Below are positions 49,101-59,935 of a stretch of DNA of 64,000 nt, piece by piece. Every line of letters starts with the position of its first letter. The first letter of the stretch is position 1. A program made the position numbers and the translations under genes. The DNA lies in assembly GCA_964030785.1 (NCBI GenBank), contig OZ034970.1, positions 41,038,377 through 41,102,376 on the forward strand. Direction: 5' to 3'. The notes beneath the pieces were generated by a model. That model was given only the letters and a program-made list of their open reading frames with translations. It had not been told where the DNA came from and searched no databases. The DNA comes from Siderastrea siderea (lineage: Eukaryota; Cnidaria; Anthozoa; Scleractinia; Rhizangiidae).

Positions 49101-52100
49101 TAAAAGAAACCACTGGGGCATTATGTGCCACAAAACGCTCTGAACCCTTAGTAAGAAAGGAAGCATCCATGTAGTCCTATGGTATGTACCGTTTAAATGG
49201 CTTGCAAAGATGCAATTTGTTTATGGCATGTTTCTTGTTTAATTTTTCAGACAGTGCAGCTCGAAGTGGAGTAATCCAGGTATGATGGGTTACATTCAGT
49301 CATTTTTTTCCTCTTTGCTCACATTTGATTTACACATGGCGTTTTGCTCCACGGACGGTCAACTGTCGTCCAAAAAGTTTCACTAGTGACATGTAATTCA
49401 CGAGTCCTCAATCATACTTAGTGTTTGTTTGGTTGGTTGTCTGTTTTTCCTTAAAAAGGCAAAAGAGATGAGATTGGAGCCATTTTGAACCAGCATTTTT
49501 CACTCCCGTGATATTTTTTTTAGATTTTTATTTTAAGTTTGAGAAAAAGCTAAGAAAAAGAGTTCTAACAACATCTTAACGGCAATTGACTCATCAATCC
49601 AAAGGTATTCTGTAAAATAATATGCTTATTCTCTTGAAGTTAAAATCTGTGACAAAACTGTTGAGACAATGAGTGAGATCGGTAAATGTGAAAATCTAAA
49701 CATTAACAACTTCTTTTCATCCTTATTAATGTTGCTTTGCCGCCAAGAATAAAGGCCTAATGAATCGTCAGTCATCGCAAAAGAACACTTTGTTTGTGCT
49801 TCCATGAAGGGAACTAGAGAAAAACGCGCTCAAATTGCGTATCTGTCAACTAGTTCTAACCAAAATTGCATTGTGTGAACTTATTCAGGCCTGCAGGCTT
49901 TATTTGCCGCATTTGTTATTATGATACAAATTTCTTTTCTTCCAGGAACGTATCAACCTTGTTGTTGGCCTGGTCACTCAGCTGGGTGGTGACTTGAGAC
50001 CAGGTACTGTCGCTGTATTGAATTTCAGGGAAAATAAATAACTTTCATTTGGATTGAGGAATATATTCTAGTATTTGTACTTAGACATTATCCTTTACTC
50101 GAATCTCACGAAAAACGTCATTGTGGTAAGGTAAGGCAAATCAAATTTAACGTCATAGTGTAGGGAGTAGTCGCCTAATCTCCCGAGCCAGGGGCTCATG
50201 TGTAAACACTTGACGTCCAGGTCGAACTGGAATTTGGAAATGTTGTTTTTTTGTGGAGGGAGGAAAACCGGAGTACCCGGAGAAAAACCCTCGCAGCAAG
50301 GAAGAGAACCAACAACAAACTCAACCCACATATGACAGCGGAGGCCCGTTTCTCGAAACTCCCGGTAACTTTCCGGGCCCCGTAAGTAATTTTTCGAGCT
50401 CATTTATTTATCACCAAATGGTAATTATTGGCGCAAACTTAGCAATATGCTTCACGAAATTATAAAGATTAAAATGTAGCTTTCAAAATCAATAAAAATT
50501 GTATAGCTATGGGAGAATATTGTGCACCTAAAATAGTTTTCGGGCCCGGAAAGTTATCGGGAGTTTCGAGAAACGGACCTCCGGGAAACGAACCCGGGCC
50601 ACATTGGTGGTAGGCGAGTGCTCTCATCACTGCGTCATCCCTGCTCCCTTAACTCACCTTTTAAATGCACTTCTCTGCAGTCCTTCAAGACTTCATTGAC
50701 GAAGATATTCGTGCCCGTTATGACCTGTTGATGTCCTGGTTGTATCAGGAGTACACTGCCTCAGAAAGCGATGGATCGGGTGATGAGCTTGAGGCCAGCC
50801 AGTCTTACAACGACTGTGTCCTCAATCTTATGGATGGATTGTACTCCAAGCTAGATCCCAAAGACAAGTACGTGTCCATTATTTTTAAGTGAGGAATCAG
50901 AGAATTTACTCCACAATGTGAATTTAAGTGCTGGAAGAAAACGTTTTTATTTGCCTACTGAGCAAAAATTCTTTGACCTCGGTGGGATTGGAACCCGCGA
51001 CCCTCGGATTTTGATCACTGACGCTCTAGTTACTGATCGGGGAGGCCAGGCGAGAGCAGGTCGTGGGTAATTAAGATAATGGTATTTTGCGGCAATGAAG
51101 GGTATATTTCATGTGCTCTTTATTTTTACGGGCTGCTTCGCATGTGCGCCCCAACCGCAAGCGATGTTCACGTGTAATGTAAGTGCAAACGCAAGAAATA
51201 CGGCGCATTTGGAGCGGTTTTTTCCAAAATGGCGCAGCTGTCACGCTTCACTTGCTCGTGTTTGCATTTGCGCTTGCGTTAGCAACGTTCACACGTGAGA
51301 CAAATGCAAACGCAAGCTCAATTGAAAGGAAGAATGTCTGTGTTACCCCGGTTCGTAAAAATGAAATGCAAGCGCAACAAATTGAAATTTCCGGTTTCTG
51401 TTGTCAGATCTTGGACTTACGCTTGGCGTGGTAAGCTTGAACCAGCCTTAATACTTTCTCTCCCTTTACAACCACCTACTCTCCACCACGGTACTGTAGA
51501 TACAATATTTAGCATTTCAGTAACGCAAGCTGCTTATGTTTGTTTCTGTAACAGATTGTTTACGCGCATTATGCTGGACTTGCCTTCACTAACTGACGGA
51601 GCAGTGATGGCGGTCAGGATGTACTGCGAAGACTTGGTAAGAATTCTCCTTTCAATCCTTGGAATGTCTGAGTTCAAAATTGAAGAAATGTGAAACAAAC
51701 AAGCGGGAGTAAAAACAAAACAGGTTTCTTTGGCCCAATTTTTTCAAGTTGTAGTCCATTTACATCTTGGTCATGCGAAGCCGAAGAACCTTGTTTATCG
51801 CTGGCAGGAAAATCGTACCACAAGGAGTACATTTCGCGAAAATTTTGTAAATACTGATCCGCTTTAAAAACAAAACGGGTAATCTCAGAATCGGCACTTC
51901 AGATTTTAATTTTACATCGCCATATGTGGCAATAACATAACAGAACTATAACAAAAAAAAAAGTAACAAAACAAAGTTAAAACAGGTTGTAGGGATGCTA
52001 CTCTTTTATTGCAGGGTACTTAATTTCGCGTCAATAATTTTTGTCATGCGGGTCTTTAATTTAGTGATTTTTTTTTAAATCGCGAAAATTTTGTCCCGCG

Positions 52101-55100
52101 AAACGAAGTAACCACAAGACAAAAGTCAAGAGATGACATAAACTTGCTGATAAGTCGATCAAACACCTGCGAGGACAAAGAAGAGAAGCGAATATCATTA
52201 TGAAAGTCTAACCACGAGAATGAGAAAGCCTTTCGCTCCAGGAGATGTGGCATTAATCGATGTTTTCGACTTAACAGTTTAATAATTCATTGCTCGCATT
52301 TTTTCGTGTTTCTCCATTGCTTTTTTTTAACTCTCTATTTATAGTCGGGAATGACGTATTGAATAAGGCGATGAAGTGTATACTGTATTTGTTTCTACAA
52401 TAAATCGACTACTGTTTTATATTCTTAGGAGCGGCTTCAGGTTGGATTTTCAACTCTAAGAGAATTGATCTTAAAGCGACCGGCAACTCATTTGCAGCTG
52501 CTGCAGACGCTGTTGGAACTAACTACTAACGAGAAGGAACAGGTCAGAGTACAGGCAATCCACTCAGCAAAGAAACTGTATACAAGGCCAGAGCTCGCTG
52601 AAGATATCGAGGTGAGAGTCAATGGGAAATAGAAAATACTTTATGGGAAAGTGGTGTGCATTTCCAGCTATTCTATCCCATGATCCCACTCAATGAAGTT
52701 TAATGCCATACAGACATCGTGCCATGATCAAGAATAGAGATTATAGCGCTGGCCAAGAACCATCAGTGAATGGAATACTTAATCAATGCAACCCATAACT
52801 TGCAGCTTCGGACCACTGCATTCACCTTTGACAGCTCGTCTTGATGCCACAAATGACTGGTATCAAAATAACGACAATGGTCTTCCAACGGTGGTCTTAG
52901 TTTAGCTCTGTAAAAAAACACCCTTGGACACGTTCGCCAAACAGGTAGTGTCGCAAAAGCTGGAACTATATCAAGCAGACACCCATACCCTTCAGTGGTT
53001 CAGCTTCTATCTCCCAGGACAAAAATTAACGATTTATGTAAATAGTATTCTCGAAAACTGCCTTCCCCTTGTCTCCGGACTTTCCGACGGGTCTAAGAAG
53101 GGACCCTCGTTATTCCTAATCTATGTATTACTAAACAACCTGCAAATGTGCTCCTTCTCAACCGATACGACAGTTAACGATCATTTTTCGAAGATATCTG
53201 TATTATTTCGAAGAGTACAATGGCTTTCAGCTGAAAGGTGATTTTATGATCCACAGACTGGGGTTCGAATGTCATTACATGCCTTTTAGTTGAAGCCAGT
53301 GTAAGTTTCTAAAAGTGTCAATCTAAATTTCAGAAATACGCCCTGGCTTCATTACAACAGCTTTTAGCTGATCATCCACCGGCGCCTGTTGGACAAGACC
53401 CTGATGAAGGTACTGATAGCCCCTGATATGTAGGCTTGTATTGTGACCTTGAGCAATGGATCTAGACTGCAATAGAGACGCTTAGAATAAAGGCCTGTTT
53501 ATACAGAGCACTACCACAAACGCGAACGCGGCGTTCGCATTGGATTGCGTATAAGCAGTTTGTATGAATCCTTCTATACGAACGCGGCTGGAAATTGGTT
53601 CGTGCGGAACGTAGCACAGCTTGCCTTCAGAGCGAATTTTCATGCGATGGTCGCATGAACTATTTCTTGTCAACTAATCAATTTGTTTTCATGTAACTCG
53701 GGCTAGGTGTGACTGACACAGCCCGAATTACCGCGTTCTGTATGAACGGTGGTTCGTGCCAACTTTCGAGCGGAAAGTTGCAATGGTCGCTTCCTGGTGG
53801 TGATCGCGCTCTGTATAAATAGGCCTTAAATCTGAATTCCAAAAACCGTGGATACTTGCAAAGCGAGATACGCAGAAAGTATGTATTTTTGCGCGCGGAT
53901 TTTTGTTTTAGGCCGCGCGGGTTCGTATCGCAAATCGAAGACCAACTGTTAAACGCCAAAGTATGGACTGGGTTGCAATCTAACACTGATCCTGAAGTAG
54001 TCAGTTCGAGCTCAGTCAGTCAGTGATCAGAGGCGTTGCACTCACAGTTATCTTTTTTGGCACATTGCAAGTTAAACTGTTTTCTTTCTTTTGTACTTTT
54101 CTTTTTTTGCAGAAATCGCTCCTGGTGAATGGACCGACGATACAATCAAGCTTTGTCTTTATTTGTACCTCGCATTGCTTCCACAGAACCACAAGTTGTT
54201 TCACGAGTAAGTTAGAAACCAACACCGTAATCAACATTTAATTTCTCCATAATATATCGACTCTGTCAATCAAACTGGTGATGAGAATAAGTAAGCCATC
54301 CACCATGTGATTCTGGATTAGACTCAAGTCTCATCACATTTGATTAAGTCAAGAAAGAACAGTCTTCTGAGGATATAGCGTTGCGAACTGGTGGAGGGAG
54401 TTAGGTTTAAGCATTGGAAGAAAAAACGTTAGTTGTGGCTGCTAACTGAAACACGGTTTAGTTGTCGGCGTTTCTGTTGTGTTTTTGCTGTTGCTTTGGC
54501 TTTCACGTTTGCTTTTATTAAATCCCAATAATCTCAAATCGAATCCCTATTCCTAAATCGAATTGGCCGCTTAGAAATGCTGGTTGTTGTACAGAAAGGA
54601 GAACCAGAGATCGGGGAGAAAAGCCGTTGTAGCAAGGCAAGTCAGCAACCCACTCAACCCACACGTGGCGCTGAGAGTGGAATTGCTGAGGGACGCCAGA
54701 CGCTTTCACCACGGCTCCGATCTTGCTCTCTTTTGTTGTGGTTGTTGTTATTGTTGTTGTTGTTGGTTTTGGTGTTATTGTTGTTGTACTTTTTTTGTGT
54801 CAATCGTTGTTGTTATATTAATTTCACTGTATACTTTCCCCTCGTCTTTCTAGACTAGCTAAAGTTTACACGGCTTCCTCGCAGATTATAAAAAGAATCA
54901 TTCTCAGACATCTTGAACACCCCGTAAGTATTGCCGTTTGCTCGTTTGTTTTCCTATTTTATTCTTCTTTTCGGGTGGTAATAAGCTAACTTGAAAACTA
55001 AACTAATTTAAGTGTAACGTAAGCCAGCGACAGAACGAACTGAGAAAAACTCCTCTTCCTACTTTCCAATCTGTACGCTAACGTTAATTCAACGTTGATT

Positions 55101-58100
55101 TGATTGTCCGTAGGTTCGTGCTATTGGAATGGCGTCCCCTGAACTCTTACAGTTAGTGGAAAACTGTCCCACAGGAGCTGAAACGCTGATTGCGAGGATC
55201 CTTAACATTATAACAGACAAAGGTATTTTAAAACTTTCTTTCAAGATTAACATTCCATTTCTTAAATAAGTATGAAGACTACAACATAGAGAGATAGCCA
55301 TTCCCATTTTCCCTTGCGCGTACTCCTTCCACAAACATCCCCGTTAACTTTCGTCCTGTATTTAACTCCCAGCTAAATACTTCCTTTGCCTGAATCGAAT
55401 GATCTTTCATACGAGAATTCTCCCCCTCCCGAAAAAAAATACATGTTGACATGTGAGAAGTATTCTGGATACATTGTGGGAGGGGGGTGGGGGAAGCATG
55501 GATTTTTCCAGCTTTGGGACTTACATGCATGTGTAAGTCCCATAACTTTTTTCCACCATTGTAGTTTTCACTCGACCTTGTTTTCTCGTTCTTCTCTAGC
55601 GGTTCCGACGGCTGAGCTTGTGAAGAGAGTCAAGGAACTTTACCACAAGCGTGTGTCTGACGTACGGTTCCTTATCCCTGTTCTGACGGGTCTGAAGAAG
55701 CAGGAAATTATCGCCGTGTTACCTAAACTGATCAAACAGTCGCCAAGCGTAGTCAAGGAAGTCTTCAACAGATTACTGGGTTGCTTCCACAGTAAGCACA
55801 TTGTCACGGAAGTTATTATTGGGTGTTTTGCAAAGTTTCAAACAGCTTTACTCTGCTGCCATTTCTAATTGAGTATTCGTTGATCTTTGCGCTATATCCT
55901 TGGAGAGTAGATTTTTTTTTTTTTCAATTTTAGTTTTGTTTTCCAGTTGCAGTCATTTTTTTGTCCACCAGCCAGCTCGTCGAGCTCGGTCGTGCCAGCC
56001 TCGTCCTCAGGCCTTTACGCGCTTATCTAGTGACAGCTTGAGGCTTGGGGCCGAACAGATCCAGGGGAATCTTTCCGTTGAGCTCGACGGGTGACGTCAA
56101 ATTTGATATTCCGCCGAGGACGACTGGGAACGAGGCTGCGGTTGTGCCTTGTTAACTATCCACGAGTAGAAAGAAGTGTGAATTTCTAAATTTTTATCGT
56201 GTAGTCATAATTTACGCAGGGCCCCTTTTGATACCAGCCAATGGCTGATAGGGCTACCCTGCCTAAATAAAGTTGACTTGACTTGACTTGACTTGTCTTG
56301 TTCTTGGCAGTCTAATTGTTGTTTAGGTTTCAGACGACGTGACATGATTTTACATCTAAGTAGCCGAGTTTCCATCTTCTTCCAGGCGACTCGAAAGTGT
56401 CTGCTACCAGTCCCCTGAGTCCCTCAGAACTGCTCGTTGCTCTGCATCAGATCGAGGCCAAGAGTGACATGAAATCTGTTATGAAAGGTAACGCAATCTG
56501 AATTTACTCCACAAGTACAGTTGAGTCTCTTTTGTGACCACCCACGTCAGCAATATAAAAATGATGGGTACTGCCACTCTTTTTTCTCCTCCGCTCTTTT
56601 CCGTTGCCACTTTTCTCTCCTTCGTGTCATTTTGAGGCTGACTGGAGTCATAAAACTTGATTGATTGATGGATGGATGGATGGATGGATGGATGGAGGGA
56701 GGGAGGGAGGGAGGGAGGGAGGGAGGGAGGGAGGGAGGGAGGGAGGGAGGGAGGGAGGGAGGGAGGGAGGGAGGGAGGGAGGGAGGGAGGGAGGGAGGGA
56801 GGGAGGGAGGGAGGGAGGGAGGGAGGGAGGGAGGGAGGGAGGGAGGGAGGGAGGGAGGGATTGAATGATTGATTGATTGAGTGAGTGATTTTAATCTAGA
56901 ACATTTTCACAAAAGTAAATGTCTGTACTTCTTTTTTCTCATACAGCCAGCAGCTTGTGTTTTGCTGAGAAGACCATTTACACTCAAGAGGTGTTGGCAG
57001 TGGTTTTACAGCAGCTGGTGGAAATGAATCCTCTTCCAACACTGTTCATGAGGACGGTAAATATTAGAATACCTCTCTGTGTTGTTTTATGTATGGGTGC
57101 GTTCTTTTGGGACTGTTCTGGCTATTCTTATTGCGGATTAGGAATAACAGAATACACGGAATTCCAACTTCGAAAAGAACACTTCCTCTGAAAATGGAAT
57201 ACCCATGGCAGAGGTGACCTGAGAACTACTACTTTGTCTGCGGCCGTGTAGGTTTTCCCGGCAAAAATTTTCCAAAAGAACGCATATTCTGTCTTTTCCG
57301 AGTAAAACGTATTCCTTTTTATTCTGTTCATTCTGCTATCGGGAGCAAAACAAACGTAATGATATTCCGTTCATTCCGTAATAGGAATAGCTCCCAAAAG
57401 AACACAAATACCGTCTATTCCGAGTGTTCCTATTCTGGAATAGTCCCAAAAGAACACGCCCTATCTTTACAAACAAGACTATACAGAAAGAAAGCGATAA
57501 AATTATCAGATATGCTTGCGAAGTTTACAATTTATTCCTTGTGTTGCTGTTTAACTATCCTGAGTTTGAGAAGCCATTTAGAGCGCACGAAAAACACTAT
57601 CCACTGGTTTGTTATGTACTAAGTCTAAGTCGATATCTCCAAGCATTGTTCTTCTTTTGTCAGTTGCGAGGAATACAACTAAACTAAACTAAAACTAATC
57701 TAACAACGTGATTAACCTTCTTGTGTGTGTTGTAACATTGGGTACAGATAAACTGTGCTTCATTGCTAATCACTGACTTGTACAATGTGGCCAGGACCCG
57801 AAAAGTCCTTGCATGTTCATTTTTAAAGCAGTACAATTTATGTGTCCGTTTCGTTCTCACTCCTCAGGTGATCCAGTCCCTTAGTATATGCCCTCGTTTG
57901 GTTGGATATGTGATGAACATACTCGCTAAACTCATCACCAAACAGGTAAAGATTTGTACTTTAAAAATATTACAATTGCCAGGGATGTTCAAAGGTAAAG
58001 TTTTAGAAGGGATTGACCTGGCTTTGAAACATGTGGAACAAACCTTGTCTAAAACAGAAGCTCATAAAGATGGAAACATCTGTTCATGCCTGTTAAGCTC

Positions 58101-59132
58101 TTTTATTATATACTTTTTTTGCAGCCAACGTCATTTTGTTTTCAAATTTTTTATAGCGTTATGATGTTTATGAGGTACGTGTATATTGTGCTCTCAAATA
58201 CATTGTCTCTGACTTCTACTTACTCTGGTTTGTGTACCATACAGGTGTGGAAACAACCCAAAGTCTGGCAAGGATTTGTCAAATGTTGCCAGGTAATTCC
58301 GTTTTCTTTAGATAAGTGCAGCAAACACCCGCTATTACCTCGAAACACTCAAAGGAAACAAGACATTGTTGGAGAAAATGGGACATGGAAGCCGAGCAAG
58401 TCATATTTTTTTTTTTCAGTTGGCTACCTTGTACCTTGGCAGTCTTCAAAGGTTGAGTTTTAACGTTTTTCTTTTTGATTCTTTCATGCGCAGATGACAA
58501 AACCCCAGTCTTTCTCGGTTCTTCTTCAGCTCCCCCCTAGACAGCTAGAAAGTGTGTTTGAGGTAAGCGCAGAAAATGAATTCTCCTTGCTGGTTCTTTT
58601 TACAAACTTTAGTACTGATTAAGCTTATTAAGATCATTTTTTCATTATTATTATTATTATTCAGATCTGTCCAGAACTCAAAGAAAACCTAGTAGCGCAT
58701 GTTCAGTCGTTCACTCCTCACCAGGTATGCTCTCGTGGCGTCACATGTTTGCATTATATTCTTGACGAAATGATTTAGAGCAGTTGTAAGATTTGAGAAT
58801 TTTTTGTCTTAGTTGTTCTTTCTGCTCTTTCTGCCTCTCTCTCCCAGCGTGCGCACATACCACGGTCTTTACTACAGATCCTGGAGAAGGATGGCAAGAA
58901 AGACGAGAAAAAACCAAAGCAAGAAAAACCAGATAAAGAACAAATCGACCCCGAAGACGAAGACGAGACAACGAAGGACGACAAATCACCCAAGCGAACA
59001 CGATCGCATTCGAGGGAGGCACTGAAAGATAAAAGAAAATCACGCCGATCTCGTTCTCGTTCCAGGTCACCGCGGAAGAAAAAAGAGAAAAGTGCTGGTG
59101 ATGAGAGCGCGAGTGAAGGGGAGGTGGACTGA
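28637..59132 (+). CDS. SYMPK: Symplekin, scaffold of the mRNA 3'-end processing complex, 1192 aa
   Basis: 38 exons join with consistent phase: 28637-28762, 31110-31172, 32493-32546, 33416-33489, 34549-34675, 34990-35040, 35845-35900, 36602-36665, 37807-37958, 38809-38906, 39360-39418, 40989-41025, 41426-41484, 41634-41674, 42582-42627, 43843-44118, 45121-45228, 46216-46270, 46639-46688, 47389-47427, 48284-48395, 49251-49279, 49946-50003, 50681-50867, 51555-51636, 52429-52611, 53334-53409, 54113-54206, 54854-54923, 55114-55222, 55600-55791, 56386-56487, 56947-57056, 57868-57945, 58245-58292, 58494-58562, 58665-58724, 58848-59132. Start is [14 protein letters not shown]. Residues about 30-350 form the N-terminal HEAT-like region (Ssu72-binding in human) with [13 protein letters not shown]. 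Residues about 843-1098 match the conserved C-terminal domain ([30 protein letters not shown]). Symplekin scaffolds CPSF/CstF cleavage-polyadenylation and histone pre-mRNA processing in the nucleus. The last 94 residues are charged and carry an RS stretch ([11 protein letters not shown]). Exon 18 ([11 protein letters not shown]) is the least certain; its donor is GTATTG. Confidence 0.96.
29207..30681. mobile_element. Large TIR element in SYMPK intron 1, about 1.48 kb
   Basis: The left end CAGCACCGGTCAAAGG...GTTGACAGT is mirrored by the right end (complement CAGTACCAGTCAAATG...GTTGACAGT). Subterminal blocks on both sides are dense in CTCGATTCTCGA-type motifs. The interior is non-coding. TA precedes the left end, but the right flank is TCTA, so the exact target duplication is unclear. 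It splits a block of GTCCTGAACAGGGT repeats. Confidence 0.6.
30690..30925 (+). repeat. GTCCTAAACAGGGT repeat cluster
   Basis: At least five copies of TGTCCTGAACAGGG or TGTCCTAAACAGGG occur here, with more at 29113-29180 on the other side of the large TIR element. The 14-mer is itself nearly palindromic (CCTGAACAGG / CCTGTTCAGG). Its nature is unknown; it is a dispersed repeat. Confidence 0.55.
32590..33090 (+). mobile_element. Repeat with remnant of a Crypton/ZMYM-like coding exon
   Basis: In SYMPK intron 3. From ATG at 32806 the + strand reads [16 protein letters not shown], then continues after a frame break with [18 protein letters not shown] and [17 protein letters not shown], ending near a GT (TATGTAAG). 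This pattern (EEEMN...NKAS...ELNKMD...LL) resembles the N-terminal core of Crypton-derived, ZMYM/QRICH-type sequences. The flanks CTCCCTAGGG and CCCTTGGGG / GGGGAACATTGAG look like element ends. It is disabled by a stop and a frameshift. The family call is tentative. Confidence 0.4.
35264..35362. repeat. (AAT)n switching to (ATT)n, palindromic microsatellite
   Basis: In SYMPK intron 6, about 30 bases of AAT triplets are followed by TATAATTATT and then about 60 bases of ATT triplets. The two halves are mutually complementary and can form a hairpin. A long poly-isoleucine frame on the reverse strand is an artefact of it. Confidence 0.9.
37575..37706 (-). mobile_element. Truncated TTAA-type MITE, reverse orientation
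   Basis: In SYMPK intron 8. It ends GGCATAGAGGG followed by TTAA. Inward it matches the reverse complement of the 3761 and 26225 family (ATTCTCC...CTAGT.CCATAAGAAATG). The other terminus is missing. Confidence 0.55.
38045..38500 (+). repeat. ~106-bp intronic minisatellite, about 4.5 units
   Basis: In SYMPK intron 9. Units contain GCTTTCATTTGAATGGTCAC, then GGATTTCATCCACAGACTCA, then TTGTACAGCATAATAAACA and CACAGGAAAGTACTGCTCA. The GAAT core recurs at 38061, 38167, 38273, 38380 and 38488, spacing 106-108. Related single or double units occur at 40735-40790, 42728-42930, 43229-43275 and 45568-45655, and reversed at 14095-14390. Confidence 0.85.
39979..40723. mobile_element. TIR element, 745 bp, TA target, SYMPK intron 11
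   Basis: Perfect inverted ends of about 25 bases begin CCGTATTTTCTCGATTAAAC, flanked by TA (39977-39978, 40724-40725). Subterminal repeats AATAAACGCCGGG occur at both ends in several orientations. An 87-codon frame at 40279-40542 has no recognisable domain. The TA target and TIR length suggest a mariner-like mobiliser. Confidence 0.8.
42120..42493. mobile_element. hAT-like MITE, 374 bp, SYMPK intron 14
   Basis: Ends TAGGGCTGCAACGATAC and the complement (GTATCGTTGCAGCCCTA) are exact inverted repeats. Flanks AACCGCCG (42112-42119) and AACCACTG (42494-42501) match 6 of 8, a decayed 8-base duplication. The interior is rich in GTATCG and CGATAT palindromic motifs. It is non-coding. Confidence 0.7.
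42974..43228. mobile_element. Fold-back element with ~118-bp inverted arms
   Basis: The left arm GTGAAACACAAAA...GAGTTGGTAAGGTAAAT...AGCTGACGTTTCGAG...CCTTCGTCAGAGC is repeated in inverted form on the right, ending ...TTTTGTATTTCAC, with a short loop near 43090-43120. It interrupts a 106-bp minisatellite unit in SYMPK intron 15. The GACGTTTCGAG / CCTTCGTC motif also appears near 60610-60645. Confidence 0.72.
43696..43770 (+). repeat. 15-bp tandem repeat, five copies
   Basis: CTTTCTTGGGCCCCC is repeated five times with almost no variation, ending 72 bases before SYMPK exon 16. It is pyrimidine-rich, so it could serve as an extended polypyrimidine region or compete for it. Open frames of repeated GPP-type sequence across it are not genes. 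Confidence 0.85.
44319..44420 (+). mobile_element. tRNA-derived SINE with poly-T tail
   Basis: A-box-like CTAGCTCAGTGGTTAGAGC and B-box-like GGGGTTCGATTTC are spaced as in a tRNA, followed by TTTTCTTTG and a T run (44406-44420). It lies in SYMPK intron 16. The arms do not pair well enough for a functional tRNA. Confidence 0.6.
50200..50645. mobile_element. SINE-like repeat interrupted by a younger MITE
   Basis: The left part contains AAACCGGAGTACCCGGAGAA and CTCAACCCACATATGACAGC. The right part contains GAACCCGGGCCACATTGGTG and AGTGCTCTCATCACTGCGTC. These are halves of one repeat, whose first half recurs near 54560-54680. The TIR element at 50340-50582 lies between the two halves. In SYMPK intron 23. 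Confidence 0.55.
50340..50582. mobile_element. MITE with ~41-bp TIRs nested in a SINE-like repeat
   Basis: The left end GGAGGCCCGTTTCTCGAAAC continues as TCCCGGTAACTTTCCGGGCCC, and its inverted partner closes the element with two mismatches in 41 bases. No clear target duplication was identified. It is non-coding. Confidence 0.68.
50983..51052 (-). mobile_element. tRNA-like SINE fragment, reverse strand
   Basis: The reverse complement has a B-box-like GGGTTCCAATCCC and a clover-leaf-sized spacing to an A-box-like sequence near 51040. In SYMPK intron 24. Confidence 0.4.
52860..53240 (+). pseudogene. Non-LTR retrotransposon reverse transcriptase fragment
   Basis: In SYMPK intron 26, same strand. 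From about 52924 the frame reads [20 protein letters not shown], then [21 protein letters not shown] and [15 protein letters not shown], and SFSTDTTV in place of the FADDT catalytic box. This is the order of conserved blocks in LINE-type reverse transcriptases (palm motifs around GVPQGS and the YxDD equivalent). Key residues are lost, upstream codons include stops, and only about 120 residues remain. It is a dead fragment. Confidence 0.7.
53491..53826. mobile_element. Harbinger-like MITE, 336 bp, TAA target
   Basis: In SYMPK intron 27. Ends AGGCCTGTTTATACAGAGC and the complement AGGCCTATTTATACAGAGC match at 18 of 19. TAA flanks both (53488-53490, 53827-53829). The interior repeats GAACGCGG / TTCGTGC motifs. 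Confidence 0.72.
55996..56138. mobile_element. Mutator-like MITE, 143 bp, 9-bp target duplication
   Basis: In SYMPK intron 31. Ends CAGCCTCGTCCTCAGGCC and the complement CAGCCTCGTTCCCAGTCG are inverted repeats of the same type as those at 19709-20033. The flanks CGGTCGTGC (55987-55995) and CGGTTGTGC (56139-56147) differ at one base. Confidence 0.62.
56664..56866. repeat. (GGAT)n followed by (GGGA)n microsatellite
   Basis: About seven GATG units are followed by about 41 uninterrupted GGGA units, in SYMPK intron 32, ending about 80 bases before exon 33. All three forward frames stay open (REGG repeats), which is an artefact of the tetranucleotide. Confidence 0.97.
57095..57461. mobile_element. 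TIR element, 367 bp, SYMPK intron 33
   Basis: Ends GGGTGCGTTCTTTTGGGACT and the complement GGGCGTGTTCTTTTGGGACT are inverted repeats, continuing inward with GGAATA-type motifs. TAT lies at both borders (57092-57094, 57462-57464). It is non-coding. Harbinger-like ends are likely but not certain. Confidence 0.65.
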
Positions 59133-59361
59133 GTCGGGGCTAGGGACGGAGCATTTTATTTTTTGAGGGGAAGGGTTTGGGGAATTTTTTTTCGTTCCCT
59201 GTTTTCATTGCTGAAACCTTTTTATGAATTTTCATTCACTATTCTTGGCCGTCTTTCGCTGTTCGCGACTTTTTTCTTCTGCAAAAGCTTTGCAGGAATT
59301 TTTTTTTTCACAAGTCCAACTCCCCCCGCCTTCCTCCTCCTCAAAAACAAAAAACAATAAC

Positions 59362-59367
59362 AATAAA
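59362..59367 (+). promoter_or_regulatory. Polyadenylation signal of SYMPK
   Basis: AATAAA lies 230 bases after the stop codon, preceded by an A-rich stretch. It is the first canonical signal downstream. Confidence 0.55.
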
Positions 59368-59935
59368 ATGGCCCATCCCTTAAACAAGCGAGATGCAAAC
59401 AGCAGGAGACTGAAAGTACTATTTTTGATGTCCAGAATCCTGATATCTTGACTATCGTCCGCCTTCCTCTGGAATTGTTACTATTCCGAAGAGCTATTTA
59501 GAAGTATAATCACGGACGTCGAGTGAACCTGGTCTTATTGTTCATTACTCAATCGTCAGAGAACAACAGACAAGCAAAGCTGTACCTAAAAGCTCGAATA
59601 AGTAAATTCCAAGTCCCTTCAGTATCATTTAAATCAAACAGGTAGTCTCTGTACTATTGTATATAAGCATGTGTCTTTTTAAGTTTAAAGAAAAACAATT
59701 TAATTCCATTTACTGGCGTCAGTGTCATCTCTGTAAAACTTCTATTTCTTCTATCCTAATTTTCTTGAATGCATAAACTGACTCCAAACCCCTTAGTAAG
59801 GGTTCTCTTCGGAAATCGTAAGAGGGGTATAAAACGTTTTCTGGTCAATTTTTCTTGTCGGATCTTCCTCCACGTCGAATTCTTACTTTGAAAAGTATAT
59901 TAAAAACAGTCGAACTAGTAGTCAACTTGTATTAA

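Noticed and set aside
56661..56872. REGG-repeat proteins in three frames
   Set aside because: Pure consequence of the uninterrupted GGGA microsatellite.
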